Shown here in pieces: positions 30,697-42,165 of a stretch of 52,675 nt of DNA. This DNA comes from Chara braunii (lineage: Eukaryota > Streptophyta > Charophyceae > Charales > Characeae): contig BFEA01000032.1 of NCBI GenBank assembly GCA_003427395.1, positions 1,114,774 to 1,167,448 on the forward strand, given 5' to 3'. The notes under the pieces are model-generated. The model was not told where the DNA came from and did not search any database. It saw nothing but the letters and a program-made list of their open reading frames with translations. How positions within the stretch are numbered: the stretch's first letter is position 1; every line of letters begins with the position of its first letter. A program made the translations under genes and the position numbers.

Positions 30697-32640
30697 GCGG
30701 GATCACCTGATTGGTCACTCGGAAGAGTACCGTTCCCGCTAGCAGCGCTAGCAGCGGGATTGCTGATTGGTAATTTGCTGGCGAACACTGTTCCCCCTAG
30801 TAGTGGGACCACCTGATTGATAGAACTGAAGGGCACTGTTCCCGCTAGCAGTGGGACCACCTGATTGATAGCACTAAAGGGTACTGTTTCCGCTAGCAGC
30901 GGGATCGCCTGATTGATCACGATGAAGGGTATTGTTCCCGCTAGCAGTGGGACCACCTGATTGATAGCACTGAAGGGTACTCTTCTTGCTAGCAGCGAGA
31001 TCTCCTGATTGATCACGATGAAGAGTACCGTTCCCGTTAGCAATGGGGTTGACAAATTTGTAACTCGCTGATAAGCATCGTTCCCGCTGTCTCCCTCGGC
31101 CTGCAATCCCTCTCTCTCTCTCCCTCTCTCTCTCTCTCTCCTCTTTCTCTCTCTCTCTCCCTCTCACACACCTTCAGACTAGGTTGCCGTACATGCAGCA
31201 GATTTCGGGCGCGCGTTGTGGCGTCCCTCTTAGCAGAGCGGGGCGCGCGTCACTCACTCTCTCACTCACTGCACAACCACTCTCTCTCTCTCGGTCTAAT
31301 CCACTTTCACTCCCTCACTCTCCTCTTCCCTCGAACAGTCACTTTTCACCCTTTGCTCTCTACTCTTTCTACTCTCACTTACTCAGTCCAGAGCGGGGCG
31401 CGCGCTGTGGCGTCCCTCTTAGCAGATTGTACACCAGCTTCACCTGATGTCTGCATGCTGCCACAAGCAGCATAACCAACGAAAGTCAACTCACCTATTA
31501 GCTGCAGCACGCATGTCCTCACTGTCTGATGTCTGCCAGCTAATGAACAGGCACAAACCCGTTCCATACAGGGGCTGATGTCACCTATCCTGCTGACGTC
31601 ATCCGCTCTCCCATAGCTGTCGTGCCAGCACAGCAGCTCATGATCGAGCATGGGGACCATCAGACCCTCGAGGTGTGCTCTTTGTGGTTGCAGTTCGCGC
31701 GCTGCAGTCCCTGCGATCACAGTTTGTGTGTTCCGTTCACCCTGGTCGCCTCTCTCCCAATCTCCCCTTGGTCACCTCGCTCTTCTCTCTCTCTCCTCCA
31801 TGCCCAGGGACGCCCAACTGTTGACGCCATCTTCCCACTGAGACGCAGTCGCTGCGTTCGATGTCCTTCCCTGCTCCGAATGCCCAGTTCCCCCTGGTCT
31901 CCCCCTGCTGAATGTCCTAATGACCCCCGTGAGTATCAACGGCCCTGGCTATATCGAGCTCCCTGCGCCAGGCTCAACCTTCGAGGCGGAGAGGTACCGG
32001 CCCTTCCGGGCAAGCACCGTGGCTGCAGGCCCTCCATCCGGTACCCAGGGCCTGGCCCGTAAGTCCCGACAGTAGTGGGGCCCTTGTCCTTGGGCCTCTC
32101 AAATTCACGCGTTCATCATCCTAGGGTCAATACCAGATGAACGATATCAAGTCAGCGGTACCAAACCATTCTTGAACCAGGGTGCCCCGTCCATTCCGTT
32201 CCAGCATTAACCCTGAATTTGTCGATGGGGCTACAATAACCTGCACCGTACCAATGCCAGTACCAAGCCAATGTGGGCACCGCACCGTGCAGCTAATGAA
32301 CCAAGCCAATGCCGAAGCTGTAAATAGCGCAACGGTCCGCACCACACCGATGTCGAACCATTACCAATGTTGGATTACCGAGCTGGAAGCACGTCGAGTG
32401 TCATAGAATGTCGCCACTCCGCAATAGTACTGAACCTGAATAAACCACCTTAGTACGACGTCGTACCTGCCCCAACTGAATACCGTAGAGCATAGTCATA
32501 CCGGGGTAACACCAAGCCCGTCCCGAACCTGGAATAAATGGTCGTGATGATACCGATCCTGAAATAAGCCGCCGTGATGATACCGAACCTGTTCCGAACC
32601 TGTGAACCATCGGTGTCACAGACCAGCAAATAACGCGGCT
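30697..32640 (-). mobile_element. M-LTR, 5' part (continuation)
   Basis: The array D units (30697 to about 31090) continue the left half. A CT-rich block (31108-31165) and a duplicated GCGCGCG.TGTGGCGTCCCTCTTAGCAGA segment (about 31208-31236 and 31398-31427) follow. 31.7-32.1 kb is the reverse complement of 42.7-43.0 kb (shared GGGAGACCAGGG and GAACTGG words). 32.15-32.62 kb is rich in GGTAC and GAACC words matching the inverse of 42.2-42.6 kb. The outer boundary near 32.64 kb is approximate. No coding function. Confidence 0.55.
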
Positions 32641-32773
32641 AACCGGTATGGGTAGGCCACGGGCAGGAATGTCGGCAGGCCACAGGAAGGGCAGCCCTGC
32701 TAGGCCACAACCTGGGCAGGCCTGCTAGGCCACATACAGGCGGAGCCTGCAAGGCCGCAGGCAGGGGAATCAC
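32640..32773. repeat. AGGCCAC-headed short hairpin repeats
   Basis: AGGCCAC recurs at about 32-bp spacing, and the variable insert between copies is itself a small hairpin in several units (AGGGC-A-GCCCT, CCTG-GG-CAGG, CAGGC-GGA-GCCTG). It leads directly into the hairpin chain. Confidence 0.65.
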
Positions 32774-33566
32774 CTGGGCTAGCTCTTCATATTGATAAGC
32801 TGCTCCTGTTTAGTGTGAAACAGAAGCTAGCCCAGTAGGTTACATCCCCCGACTCTTACCCAGCACGTACTGGGATCGAATCTGACAGGACGCATCTTTG
32901 GGTTGGCTCCTTTTTGGAGTTGGCCACCTTGCCATCAGCGCAGTCGATTTCGACCATCGATCTCGAAGATCGCACGGCCGAGATTGGTCGCGCGCAGTTC
33001 AGCAAGGCCCCTGCACAAAGGTGACACGCATAAATCAAAAAATTGTCCAAATTTGTTTTCTCGATCCCGAAAGGGATCGAATTCGGATCCACATTTCAAT
33101 AGTTCGTGGGTGAGCCCACAAACGCTGCGCGACCGTTGGCATAAAGCCAACGGGAAAGTCTAAAGAAAAAAAAAAAAAAAAAACCTGCTTATGCGGTGCC
33201 AGTTGGCACACAGAGAGAGGCAGGGGCTTACAGTCCCTGAGAAGAGAGCACGACGCCGCTTTCAACGGCACCTGACTGTTGTTTTTTCTCTTTTAGATTT
33301 TCTTATTTTTTTTTTTTCTTTTTACTTTTCTTAGATTTCGTTTTAAATTCTTTAGTTAGATTTTTTTTCTGGGCTGAAGAAGCCCGTTCACAGTTCTCGT
33401 CGGGATTGCAAACCAGACAGACACTCGCTGCGCCTGAATAAGGCGTTGAAAGAGAGCAGGATGTGGGGCTGTGCCAGACTGTTTCGTCGGACTCACCGAC
33501 TCATTAGGGGGTTGGACCCCGACAGTCTACATACGTGAACATGGCTTCTAAGGCGCCTAGATACAG

Positions 33567-33603
<37 letters not shown>

Positions 33604-34540
33604 CTACCTACCCTACCTACCTCCTACCTACCGCTACCTACCTACACGCCACATATAGCGTGAGCAAAATCGAATGAATCTTCCGCAGGAACGCGGAAGA
33701 ATACAGTCATGAGCAGTGGCCAAGGCCACTCCTAGTGCTGCGGCCGCCAGACACTCCCCGTTCGTGGCTGTTGAAGTACAGCCAAAAGGGAAAGAAACGG
33801 GGAAGGACTAAGAAATGAAGTTAATTTAAAAAACTGTAAAAAAAAAAAAAAACGAACGAGGCAACTGCCTCGTGGTAGGTAAACTGTGTGGGAGCACAAA
33901 AGATCCCACTTTGTTTTTTTACCAACTCACCGTGGCCGCGAGATCTTGAATCTCACGACCCACAGTACTTGCGTGGGAAAGAGAGAAGGAGAGAGGGACG
34001 TGGGAGTTAGGAGGGGGAGGTCCTACTCCTCCCAACCTGCCAACTGTCTTCCCCGTTTTTAGGGGAAGGTAGAGGAGAGTAAGGGAAGGTTGTTGCATGC
34101 AACAGCACGAACCTGGCTGAGGTAGAAGCCAGGTTCAGTGAAAATTAGAAAGATAGTTTTTTTCTTTTCCTTTTCTTCATTTTCTATCAGGACACTTGTC
34201 CTTACGTGGTGCTACCTCTGGCACAAGCTGCCAGAGGTAATTGTCAGGCTCCCGTTTTTGCTGGGAGCCTAGAAAATTAAAAGCCACTAAGGGAAAGGCT
34301 AGATGCAGCCTTTTCCTCGATGTATCTGCCCTGAAAAAAAGGTCCGGATACATTAAACTGAAAAGGGTTCTATCTTTTCAACCCTTTATTAGAAAATAAA
34401 AGAAAAACACTTTTGGAAATGACAGGAGACCAGCTATCTCGCCAGATTCCGAGATAGCTGGGGAAAAAAAAAGAAAAATGAAAATGGGGCGGTTAAAGAA
34501 ACTGCCCCACACTAAGGCTGTGGTTGTGGTGCGGCCACAG
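32774..34540. other. Hairpin chain: about 30 consecutive stem-loops
   Basis: Non-coding. Examples: 32774-32835 (11 bp, nested 6 bp), 33061-33080 (8 bp, GAAA loop), 33133-33153 (8 bp, ATAAA loop), 33196-33209 (6 bp), 33679-33700 (8 bp), 33715-33730 (7 bp, AA loop), 33755-33803 (8 bp, nested 6 bp), 33857-33872 (7 bp), 34048-34068 (7 bp), 34091-34104 (14-nt palindrome), 34109-34136 (10 bp), 34189-34202 (6 bp), 34213-34239 (11 bp), 34246-34270 (8 bp), 34292-34316 (9 bp, one bulge), 34320-34353 (7 bp), 34362-34387 (8 bp), 34430-34461 (12 bp), 34485-34509 (10 bp, one G-T) and 34518-34540. Stems differ in sequence; A- or T-rich linkers separate them. 33664-33678 repeats a word of X copy 2 (28290-28304). 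It could be a structured RNA, an element leader or the product of a mutational process. Confidence 0.85.
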
Positions 34541-34955
34541 TCAACCCTGGATCTTGGCAGATCTAAGGTTCACAGTGAGCCCGCGATTTTGCCTGGGGGC
34601 TGGAGTGACGTCCAACCCTCCTCAGCCACTATAAAACAGCCAGTTGCCCCCAGCTGCCACACAAAGCATTCGTGCTGTCATTTTGTGACGTGCACTTGAG
34701 TGCTGCTGGGCTGCTGAGGCGCTGCCTGAGGCAAGGAGGAGGAGTTGGAGATCTACAGAGGAGCGCGAAGAGGAAGACTGGGCAGCCATAGCTAAGGCAG
34801 GGAGCACTCTGCTCTTCTCCCCTCTGGCTGGTGCTGGTCCCACGGGACAGACCCAGTAGTACTGCGGGACTGCGCCAATGCGGCGCTGTGAGATTTGGGC
34901 CTGGGGCCCAAATTTTACCAATTTTGGCCTGTCATTTTCTCACTACGGTGGGGAA

Positions 34956-35342
34956 GTGCTGCCGAAATTTTACAGCGCCACTCCCGGTTTTTACTGCGGT
35001 GGTACCGAAGTGCTGCCGAATTTTGCCAGCGGTGGCACCGGGTTTTTCTGCGGTAGTATCGAAGTGCTGCCGAATTTCTGCAGTGGCGGCACAAGTTTTA
35101 TCGGCGGTGGTGCGAAAGCGCTGCCGAAATTCTACGGCGGCGACTACGGTTTTATCGGCGGTGGTGCGAAAGCGCTGCCGAAATTCTACGGCGGCGATTA
35201 CGGTATAATCGGCGGTGGTGCGAAAGCGCTGCCGAAATTCTACGGCGGCGACTACGGTTTTATCGGNTGTGGTGCGAAAGCGCTGCCGAAATTTTTCGGC
35301 GGCGACTCCGGTTTTACCAGCGGTGGTGCGGAAGCACTGTGA
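34956..35342 (+). repeat. 54-bp minisatellite with open frames
   Basis: Seven full units start at 34956, 35010, 35064, 35118, 35172, 35226 and 35280, with a broken eighth at 35334. The period is exactly 54 bp, so several frames stay open. One frame (34878-35342) gives an 18-residue repeat of the type ALPKFYGGDYGFIGGGAK. The right-hand units are nearly identical and the left ones diverged. An undetermined base lies at 35267. The protein reading is tentative: no start context, signal peptide or flanking domain supports translation, and open frames are expected from a period divisible by three. Confidence 0.85.
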
Positions 35343-36734
35343 AAATTTTACGGCGGCGACGCAAGGTTACCGGCGGTAGAAGTTCCACATTTAGCGGCAG
35401 CCGGACCTTGGTGTAGGGAAGGTACCGCTGGAGCGAAGAATTGAGGTGGTGTGAATTTTGACGGTGTGGTAACGCGGTAACAGTAAAAGTTAGTGGCGGT
35501 GACACTCATTGGAAAACATAGTGAGGAGGCGTTGTGGCTGGTGGTTGTGGTGAAAGGAGTGGTGTGGATTATTTGTCGACGAATGGAAGACAACTGTCTC
35601 TTGACAGAGGGGCGTAATTTTATACAGTTTTCTTGAGTGAGCCGTTATTATCTTCATTTCAGCGTCACTCAAGGTCAGTTAAATTGACTCAGTTTCCTTC
35701 ACACCTGAGTGAACCCACACTTGCTTTAACCTGCTCCACTGAATGTTCATTGAAAAAGGGAAGAGGACGTGTGTTTTTGCGTGTATGACTGGGAGTCTAA
35801 AAATAATAAACGAATGCATGGTGGTCTGTGTGTCGTTGGGTTTTGACTGCAGGTACGACATGTGGACTGAAATAGATGAGGGTGATGACAGTGAAAGAAT
35901 GGTTGACTTTTTCACATTTGTGCTTGTATTCTATGTATAAATAAAAGAGAAAAAAGACGACGAGAAACGAAGCGAGCATAAGGAAGAGAAATTCAACTTG
36001 AATTAGACTTATCCCTGAGGTTACCCATTCTCTCCCGAATGACCCTCTTCCATCTATGCCTGTCAGTCTGAATGATTCTATCTTTCTACGATCTCTTCTT
36101 TCTTCGTCTAAGTTTACTTTGACGCTAGGCGGCAAGACTCTACTTGTCTGTCGTCTGGGTGTTTTTCCTTTTTCTAGGAGGCATCTGGGGCGGGGGTTCG
36201 TTGCCTTAGGGGCCGGCCCTGTTATCGACTCAGAATGGACTGCTTTGCGGGGGGGTACTATGCCGATTCGGTGGAGACGGTCCGACTTCTGAGATCCGAG
36301 TTTTGTACTCGGGCGAGGAGAAGGAGTATCCCAGAGCACCTCTTAGGGTAATGGAAAAGGCATCCACACGGAAGAAAATTATTTTCTTGACGCCTTGTGA
36401 ACAAGGAAAACTGCCTTAGCAATCCTGTTTTAAGTAGTCATCTTAGGTACCATTGGCGAATGGAGAGTTGGTGTCACAAGCAGCATGACTCGTGTCCTAC
36501 TAGCTGAACGGAGTACAGTTAGATAATCCTAACGTGGTTGGTCTTGTCATAAGAAGCACGGGCCGTAAGGAAGACAAAAACCGAATAATACTCGAAGGCA
36601 AGAGTTTAACTCAAAACATATTTGTCTTCCTCTTTTTTTCAGATGGCTATGGGATCCACAAACTTGTTCCTTTTCTACGACCTTGATTCGGCGGCTGAAA
36701 GGGTCGAACTCCAAGGCTTAAGGGAGAAAGGGTA
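35343..36734. other. Non-coding stretch, no gene recognised
   Basis: No domain or family is recognisable. A 180-codon minus-strand frame (36339-35797) contains a hydrophobic stretch, but it overlaps T-rich composition and has no homologue I recognise, so it is not called. Confidence 0.35.
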
Positions 36735-37729
36735 GAGAGGATAGACCGACTTGTTTACAATCCGTCAGAGCTATACTATGAGGAGGACGTTCCGCGGTTT
36801 TGGGATGGTAGTGCGCAAAGACCCCCCAAACGGCTTATTTTCAGGAGACCGGCCGGCTTGGATGTTCTTCATTACGAGTTCGCGCCGCCATTGCCCGAGC
36901 ATCACTTCGTCAATATGAACCTGGTGGTACTACAACCGTACGAGCTCAATCCACGAGTGGACGAGATTGCGAAAATAAGGTTGATGTTCGTCCGTTACGT
37001 GCTTTGGCTGAACGAGTGACAAGGCCCATTTTTTGACATATACTACACGAAGCGGATGCGTGTCACTAGGTTCGCAATTATAGGGGCCGAAGCGTTATAT
37101 GATGATGATTTGAAAAATGAAGCGGAAGAACTCGAGGAGTTTTTACGTGACTGATTTGGATTTGTTCTGATACGCAAATGCCTGGAGCACGACGAGACTT
37201 GACGATCCCGATGTATCTGCTGGTCCGTGATACACCCGAGGAGGATCTCATCATGAGTCAAAAGCGACTTTTACGAGTTCAAGATGGATCTTCTATCGAC
37301 TGGTTCGGCTTCATTGGACTGCTTCGAAATGGCGAGGGATTTTTTCCTAATACTCGCGCGGATTTCAGAGTCAACACTGCTCGAACTTCCGACGAGCTTT
37401 ACTGTTATACTGTGTATTTCCACCTCGCGAGTAACCTCCAATGTCTCTCTCGAGTCATTGTGAGTATCAAGATTACCTCGTCCGGTAGGCGTTTGGGCGT
37501 CGTCCGGATCCGGGACACAGAGACTCGACACTTGTTTGGACTTAGTCGACCTCTCCGAGTTATAGTTTGAAGACTAGCCTCTCGGATGACCTCCTTCTAT
37601 AATACTCGGATTATTAGAGTCATGCGATGTGGACGAATGTGTACTCTGATTTTCAACGACGGCGAGCTGGCGCGTTTGGATTCGTTGGAAGCACAGGTGC
37701 GCAGCGAGCGACAGATCTATCGGGATTAG
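36735..37729 (+). pseudogene. Decayed coding region of unknown function
   Basis: Reading from 36735 a frame gives protein-like sequence rich in charged and aromatic residues (ERIDRLVYNPSELYYEEDVP; later LMFVRYVLWLNE, stop, QGPFFDIYY). Stops occur at about 37018, 37152 and 37199. Near 37180-37200 the signal shifts frame and continues as an uninterrupted 130-codon segment to 37570, then shifts again (37584-37729, ending SERQIYRD). I recognise no family. Composition, length and position about 1.1 kb upstream of a gag gene on the same strand suggest it belonged to the same retroelement or to captured coding sequence. The frame calls are my reading of coding-like composition, so exact limits are uncertain. 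Confidence 0.4.
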
Positions 37730-38827
37730 ACATTGTCTTCTGAAATCTTACTCAGATTTCAGAAAACACCTCGCATGAACTTAGTCTCATTGAGGAAACC
37801 ATATAACTTATGGTTTCACGAGGTAGTCTAAAAAAAAACAAATACAAAACACTATTATGTAAATAGGACCGCCGGATGGATAGTATTCGGATTACCCCGA
37901 TGATTTCACTATCATGTTTTGGCATTGAGGGGTAAATAAATAGGAAGTAAAAAGTAAACAAATTTATTTCTTCAATCTAAAGTTATCTTTAGACTTTTAT
38001 GAGAAACACAAGTAAAGAAAATTCCAAAAACAAATTCAGATCGAGTAAATAGATCTAAGAGGTGTTCTTTATACAGAGGAGGTTACACCTGCGACGAGGA
38101 GGAAGTAAGACATCATGATTTTTTTTCTTGTTAGATGAAATCAATCATGTTAAGTATTACTTTTTAATTGTTGGAATGATTGACTGTAAAATTGATCCAT
38201 GTATGTATTGCTTTGAAAAGTTATCTATTTTGATGAGTATGATATGCATGGACTGGGGTTGAATTGTTTGTTTTCTTAATTACCCTAGTCAACCGACGTT
38301 TGCTTCATCCTTAGGAGATCAACTCCCTAAGTGACGAACAACGTCCGGGTGCAACACGCGTTTAATTCTCGTATACATATACTACAGCGTGCGAGCAAAC
38401 GCCCTTGGTCGACCCCCCTCTGCAATTGCATATTAAGACTTTCGCATGTGGGTCGGTAGCTCGGTAGGGATACCCCCCTAAGGGTGGTGACAGCCCCTTA
38501 AGGAAGCAAGCTTATGCATCGCGGAAACCTGTCCTGTCGTAGGAGACCTCTGGAAGTACAGCTGGCGCACCCGGCTAGAGCGACGAAGGGACGACGCGAC
38601 CGCCCACCGTCTCGGCGGCTCTTGGAAACTATTTCGCTCTTGTCCCTAAGTTGTCTCTGTGTTTTGTTAAAGTCGTGTAACTCCTGCGTGACATGGCCGG
38701 GAGGGCCCTCGTTTTTACGCGAGGGCCGATGCGCTCAACAATGGACTTATAGCTCTGAGGGTAGTAGACGGTCCTACCGGGGCTTATTCATTAGCTCCAG
38801 GCTCCAAAGGAGCCACTTGCACCAAGT
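37730..38827 (+). other. AT-rich spacer, then hairpin-bearing leader of gag
   Basis: 37.75-38.28 kb is AT-rich with nothing recognised. 38.29-38.82 kb has GC-rich stems: GACGTT/AACGTC enclosing a CTTAGGAG/CTC.CTAAG stem (about 38297-38346), GGCCCTCG/CGAGGGCC (38704-38727) and GGCTCC-AAA-GGAGCC just upstream of the gag ATG. It resembles a structured retroelement leader. Confidence 0.45.
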
Positions 38828-41296
38828 ATGGAGTCCGACACCATGGGAGTTCATGTAGATACGGGAGAGTATCAACCGTCGCCTGGTCGAACCCTTCGCG
38901 AGCTCAAGGAGCGCATTCGACCGAACGCGCCTCTCGGATGTGCACAGCAACCCGATGATAGAGAGCCCAAAGTGATGTGCGGGCCCGTCGTTACCGAGCC
39001 AGAGAGACCGTCGTTGAAGATACGGATGAAGAACATAACGGAGTCTCCCAGTTTTCGGGGAGGGATGGACGATCGACGCTCATCTGCCTACGAGTGGAGA
39101 GACGCTAGAGAGAACCGACGCAGAGATGACTGGAGAGATCTGTGCGTCAGGGATCAAGCTTGGATAGATAGAGATAGGCCTCATGAGAGGAGCAGACCGC
39201 CTCAACGAATCTACGATCCGCAGACGGGCTAGTCATATACACTCCCTTACGAAAGGAGAGATCGATTCATCATCTCTCACCAACCGGCAGAGTTAGATAC
39301 CAGGCCACCCGTTTTCAAGGGATACGGTATCACTGAGTATCTCGAGAGGTGGGAGCTACACCCGTACCGTAGCCAGTGGTGCGAGGATGAGATTATAGAC
39401 AATTTTCTGTTTAACTCGGACCCGAGCTTGAACCAGATAATCAAAGAAGCTCGACCACAGGATAGAAAGTGAACTACCTATAAGACTAGTCCTTACGAAC
39501 TCTTCAAGTTGGCGGACATCAGATGCTCGATCAAGGATTTGGAGACGATGACGCAGGGTGAGGACGAGAGCGTTTAGGCGTTCGGAAAACGCTTCCAAAA
39601 GATATCGGATGCCCTGATCGCAAAGGGAAAGTTGTCGGAAGTAGATCGATGCACGATTTTCATCTGTCGACTACCCAGAGGGAAATAGAAGGGGATACTT
39701 AGGGAACTCCCTCATGACAAGTTAGATTTTTCGACGGTTCTCGATTTGGCTATGAAAGCTGGAGCAGATGACTATAAGGATTTAATTTGGAGAGGGATGC
39801 GACGACGGGACTTCTCTCTCTACCGAGACTACGATATAGAGAGGTGTCTTGACTTCAATGATCAGCCTTGGACGGATCGACGATATTTGCTGGATGGAAT
39901 CCATCTGCAATGACCTACAGAGACTGTAGTAGATGAGATAAGGAAGATGAGGGAAACGATCAAGGTTTTGACGCGACAAATTGCTAGGATAGAGGCGAAG
40001 ACGGAGACTATTGGTTATAAGGCGAGGTACGAATCGTCGAACTCGCTGAGGTGCGATCGAGTTAGAACTGGTTCAGCATACTCGCTAAGGTGGGATAATC
40101 GCGACCCAGGATCATGGAGAGACGCAGAGGACAGAAACCCCCGGACACTGACCGATTATCGAGTGAGGGAGCAGCGGTATCTTATACGTCGCGACGATTC
40201 CTCTAGGTACCAGGGCGAGGATCGAGATCGACATGTTACCTATCATAGACACTATACGAGAGATAGGGACAACGAGTATCGACGACATGGTTGGGTGGAG
40301 ACCTACCCTCACAGCCCAAGGTATGATCGAGGTCTTGAAGACCTCCCGAATGCAGAGGAGTATCTTAAGAGTCTAGATAGGTATGACCATGTGACGGGGA
40401 GAGACCGACACAACAATTCCCGCGAGCGGGACGAGAGGGGAGATGTTGATCAGGACTATCGCAATAATGCTAGACGAGAGTCTGGCCTGCGTCCTCAAGA
40501 CATACGGGTATCAGGCGGACACGAAGGATACAAACGTGTAGAGGCTCAACCTTCTTTTCCTTGTAACACATGGCATTGCGTCTACTGCTGTTCAGATGAT
40601 CATATCGGGAGAGATTGCCCTGATCTTCAGAAGGCAATAGACTATGGCATAGTGGGACTCGAGAACCGACAGCACGTCAAGAGATCCGACAACCTGAGGG
40701 ATGCACCCGTATTTTCCTCAGAGGAGGTCAGACAAACACTGTTGGATGAGGATGAGGTAAAGGCGACGGTAAAGAGTCGGAGTGTCCGGTTTTTCTTACC
40801 GCCAAGAAACAAGACGCCTTTAGTCCCTAACCACGTCGCCTCTACCAAATCATCGTGGGCTCTTTCCTCAAAGAAGAAGGTCGATCCAGTGGAACTAGAG
40901 GGAGATAAAGAAGAACGAAGAATATTACGACTACGAAAATGAGGCCCTGAGGGAGTTGCTGATACAACAACTACACCCTTGAGGCTAGTGCTCAGTCGGT
41001 GTATGCGACATTTCATACGAGAAGCGCCCAAGCGAACGCAAGATAAACCTACGATACTTATCGGTCCCGAACGAGGAAAACCAGTACCTTTGACCGATGA
41101 GATCTTCGTTGATTCTAGGTCATTAGCGGACAAACCCCTTACCGACGTCGTTCCAGTCGCACATCAATCACGGCCTCGAGCGCTAGAGCGGACTGCACCG
41201 CGCCCGTTTTCTTTGATGCATGAGAGAACGTGCCTCATGAAGTATTTTACGTTCCTGGGAACGGTACCATGGGGACTCAGCTTAACGAACAGGTGA
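38828..41296 (+). pseudogene. gag: Retrotransposon Gag with CCHC zinc knuckle, six internal stops
   Basis: One reading frame runs about 823 codons from the ATG at 38828 to 41296 with no frameshift. In-frame stops occur at 39230 (TAG), 39470 (TGA), 39575 (TAG), 39686 (TAG), 39911 (TGA) and 40940 (TGA). The middle (39.3-39.9 kb: PPVFKGYGITEYLERWELHP, later a FGKRFQKI stretch) resembles a gypsy-type capsid region. A highly charged Arg/Asp/Tyr-rich segment follows (about 40.0-40.5 kb), then a nucleocapsid knuckle CX2CX4HX4C (40577-40618). After 40.9 kb the frame continues into sequence that may have been the start of a protease region. No pol follows; AT-rich DNA and an M-LTR copy do. Stops without indels suggest point-mutation decay, perhaps C-to-T. 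Confidence 0.8.
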
Positions 41297-42165
41297 TTCC
41301 TCACAGGGTAGTGGATAATGTCGGGGATTGTCGAGCCCTGTAATCCTGGAGAACGTCCTTCTCCGGACAACGATTGCGGTTTGGAAGAAAAGAGAAGCGC
41401 CGACACAAGAGTCGCACTTGTATGAACACTTTAAATCTCAAACGATTCGCTTGATTGAGACGGCGCGGGCTCAACGGGGGCGTCGAGAAGAGGTCCGGGC
41501 TTGTTTGTCAGGCGGCCGAAGGTCAGTCGGCCACCCGAATTACGACAGATTGACCCTTGGATTAAGTGTCTAGCGAAGGATCTACCCGCACTTTCATAAG
41601 ACCTGTCGGGAAAAATTAGGGGTCGGAAGGAGACCCCTAAAATTCCCCGCATCGACTGTTGAGACTAACCCTTGAAATTGACATGGTGAATGGTCGCGCC
41701 TGCCGCGCCTGACACCTAACGTTTTCGTCCATTCCGAGGTTGTTCCTGAAGCGGCCGGCCAAGATACTGGGATATGGTAGTAGGCCTCGGCGCGCCCCTT
41801 GTACACTAGCCAATTGATGAAGGACTGACCCTCAAAATTTTATTAATTCTATCGACAAATTTAAAATCGAGAAAAATAATTAAAAATAATAAAAGAAAAT
41901 AAAACACGAATATTTGTAATTTAATTGAATTTATTCAAGATTTATCCTTGGTGGGGTTGTCCTCAATCTTCATTAATTCTGATAATGAAATTAAAAATGA
42001 GTAAAAGAATTAAAAATAATAAAAGGAGAAAAAAAAAACAGATGATTAATTATTATTTGATTAATTTTTGACGGGATTTATTTGTGATGGATTTTGCTTG
42101 ACATTATCGATTTATCCTTGATTCTCATATTCGTATGGGTTTCCGCTGATTATAAACTGCAGCTT
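41297..42165. other. Non-coding; AT-rich tandem block at 41.84-42.07 kb
   Basis: No gene. Two diverged units of ATTAATTCT...AATTAAAAATAATAAAAG (about 41846 and 41971) resemble the AT-rich composition of 20.9-22.7 kb. It immediately precedes M-LTR-like sequence, which would be expected for the 3' end of an element's internal region. Confidence 0.45.

Noticed and set aside
35797-36339. 180-codon minus-strand frame with a hydrophobic segment
   Set aside because: The hydrophobicity comes from an A/T-rich run, no family is recognisable and nothing nearby supports a gene.
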